A stretch of DNA of 6,679 bases. It comes from an uncultured Clostridia bacterium. GTDB taxonomy: Bacteria; Bacillota; Clostridia; Oscillospirales; Acutalibacteraceae. Shown one piece after another: positions 6,292-6,679 of this stretch (positions within the stretch are counted from its first letter, which is position 1; every line of letters begins with the position of its first letter). The notes beneath the pieces were generated by a model that worked only from the letters and a program-made list of their open reading frames with translations, was not told the origin of the DNA and made no database searches. The stretch covers positions 1 to 6,679 of the forward strand of contig CAMBQD010000056.1 of NCBI GenBank assembly GCA_945869905.1, in the 5' to 3' direction. Position numbers and translations under genes: made by a program.

Positions 6292-6679
6292 CTAAAAAAG
6301 TCTTGTGATATCGCTGAAGGTTACAAGGCACATAAGGCCTAAAAGCAATACAAGTCCAACAGCGTTTATGATATATTCTGCCTTTGCCGGCAGCTTTTTA
6401 CGAGTTATCCCCTCTGCTATCAAAACAAATAATCTCCAGCCGTCAAGGGCAGGAATGGGGAACAAATTAAATAAGCCTACGTTAATTGTCAGTAAAGCGG
6501 TAATTCTGAGTACGGAGTAAAGAGAGGTTTTAACAGCATCGGACACAACCGACACGGCACCCACAGGCCCGCTTAAATCAGAGAGTCCGTACCTGCCCAC
6601 CAATAAATCGTGAACTGATAAAAACACCATTCTGGCATAGGAAACAAATTCCTTAAAGGTTTGTGAAATCACATTGCCA
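6292..6679 (-). CDS. rseP: RseP/RasP-type site-2 zinc metalloprotease, C-terminal part (5' end outside window)
   Basis: This is the last 128 codons of an M50-family intramembrane protease, which cleaves membrane-anchored anti-sigma factors and signal-peptide remnants inside the cytoplasmic membrane. Visible signatures are SGPVGAVSV, then a hydrophobic segment (LRITALLTINVGLFNLF) running into PIPALDG, the conserved motif that supplies the third zinc ligand (Asp). A last transmembrane helix (INAVGLVLLLGLMCLVTF) ends just before the TAG stop at 6294-6292. The HExxH motif and PDZ domain would lie upstream, outside the window. The frame is open to the right edge; the GTG at 6672 is internal, not a start. 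After PIPALDG the sequence is DGWR, whereas most homologues have DGGR. The ispG gene follows after 24 bases, which fits the cdsA-dxr-rseP-ispG-polC order known from Clostridia. The identification is secure; the exact substrate is not visible from sequence. Confidence 0.9.
   Translation of the reverse strand, partial: GNVISQTFKEFVSYARMVFLSVHDLLVGRYGLSDLSGPVGAVSVVSDAVKTSLYSVLRITALLTINVGLFNLFPIPALDGWRLFVLIAEGITRKKLPAKAEYIINAVGLVLLLGLMCLVTFSDITRLF

Overview
The window looks like chromosomal DNA from a low-to-moderate-GC Gram-positive anaerobe of the class Clostridia, perhaps an Oscillospirales/Ruminococcaceae-type gut organism. This rests on three things: a PolC-type replicative polymerase, the gene order rseP-ispG-polC that is common in Clostridia, and strong AGGAG/AGGTGA ribosome binding sites. 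The taxon is an inference. All four genes are on the minus strand, so transcription runs from high to low coordinates. Coding density is very high and no stretch over 100 bases lacks a gene.

Region 6679 to 1412 is one tightly packed unit. It holds the C-terminal part of an RseP/site-2 membrane metalloprotease (5' end outside the window), a 24-base gap, a complete ispG (MEP pathway of isoprenoid synthesis), and polC, whose start codon overlaps the ispG stop codon. Membrane-protein proteolysis, isoprenoid precursor supply and chromosome replication are therefore probably co-transcribed.

Region 1411 to 1313 is the only real intergenic space, 99 bases. It carries a well-formed sigma-A-like promoter (perfect TTGACA, 17-base spacer, extended -10) that fires toward the left edge. 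A perfect 12-base inverted repeat with a 12-base centre overlaps the -10 and the predicted transcription start. I read it as the operator of a repressor controlling histidine biosynthesis.

Region 1312 to 1 is a single open frame that begins as HisZ, the HisRS-like regulatory subunit of ATP phosphoribosyltransferase. It continues without a stop into HisG, the catalytic subunit, and leaves the window inside HisG. It is therefore a HisZ-HisG fusion.

Two observations stand out. First, PolC is complete at both ends but lacks the DEDD proofreading exonuclease domain normally inserted in its PHP domain. The PHP metal-binding residues are all present, so proofreading may be done by the PHP domain, by a separate enzyme, or not at all. 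Second, HisZ and HisG are fused in one chain behind a palindromic operator.
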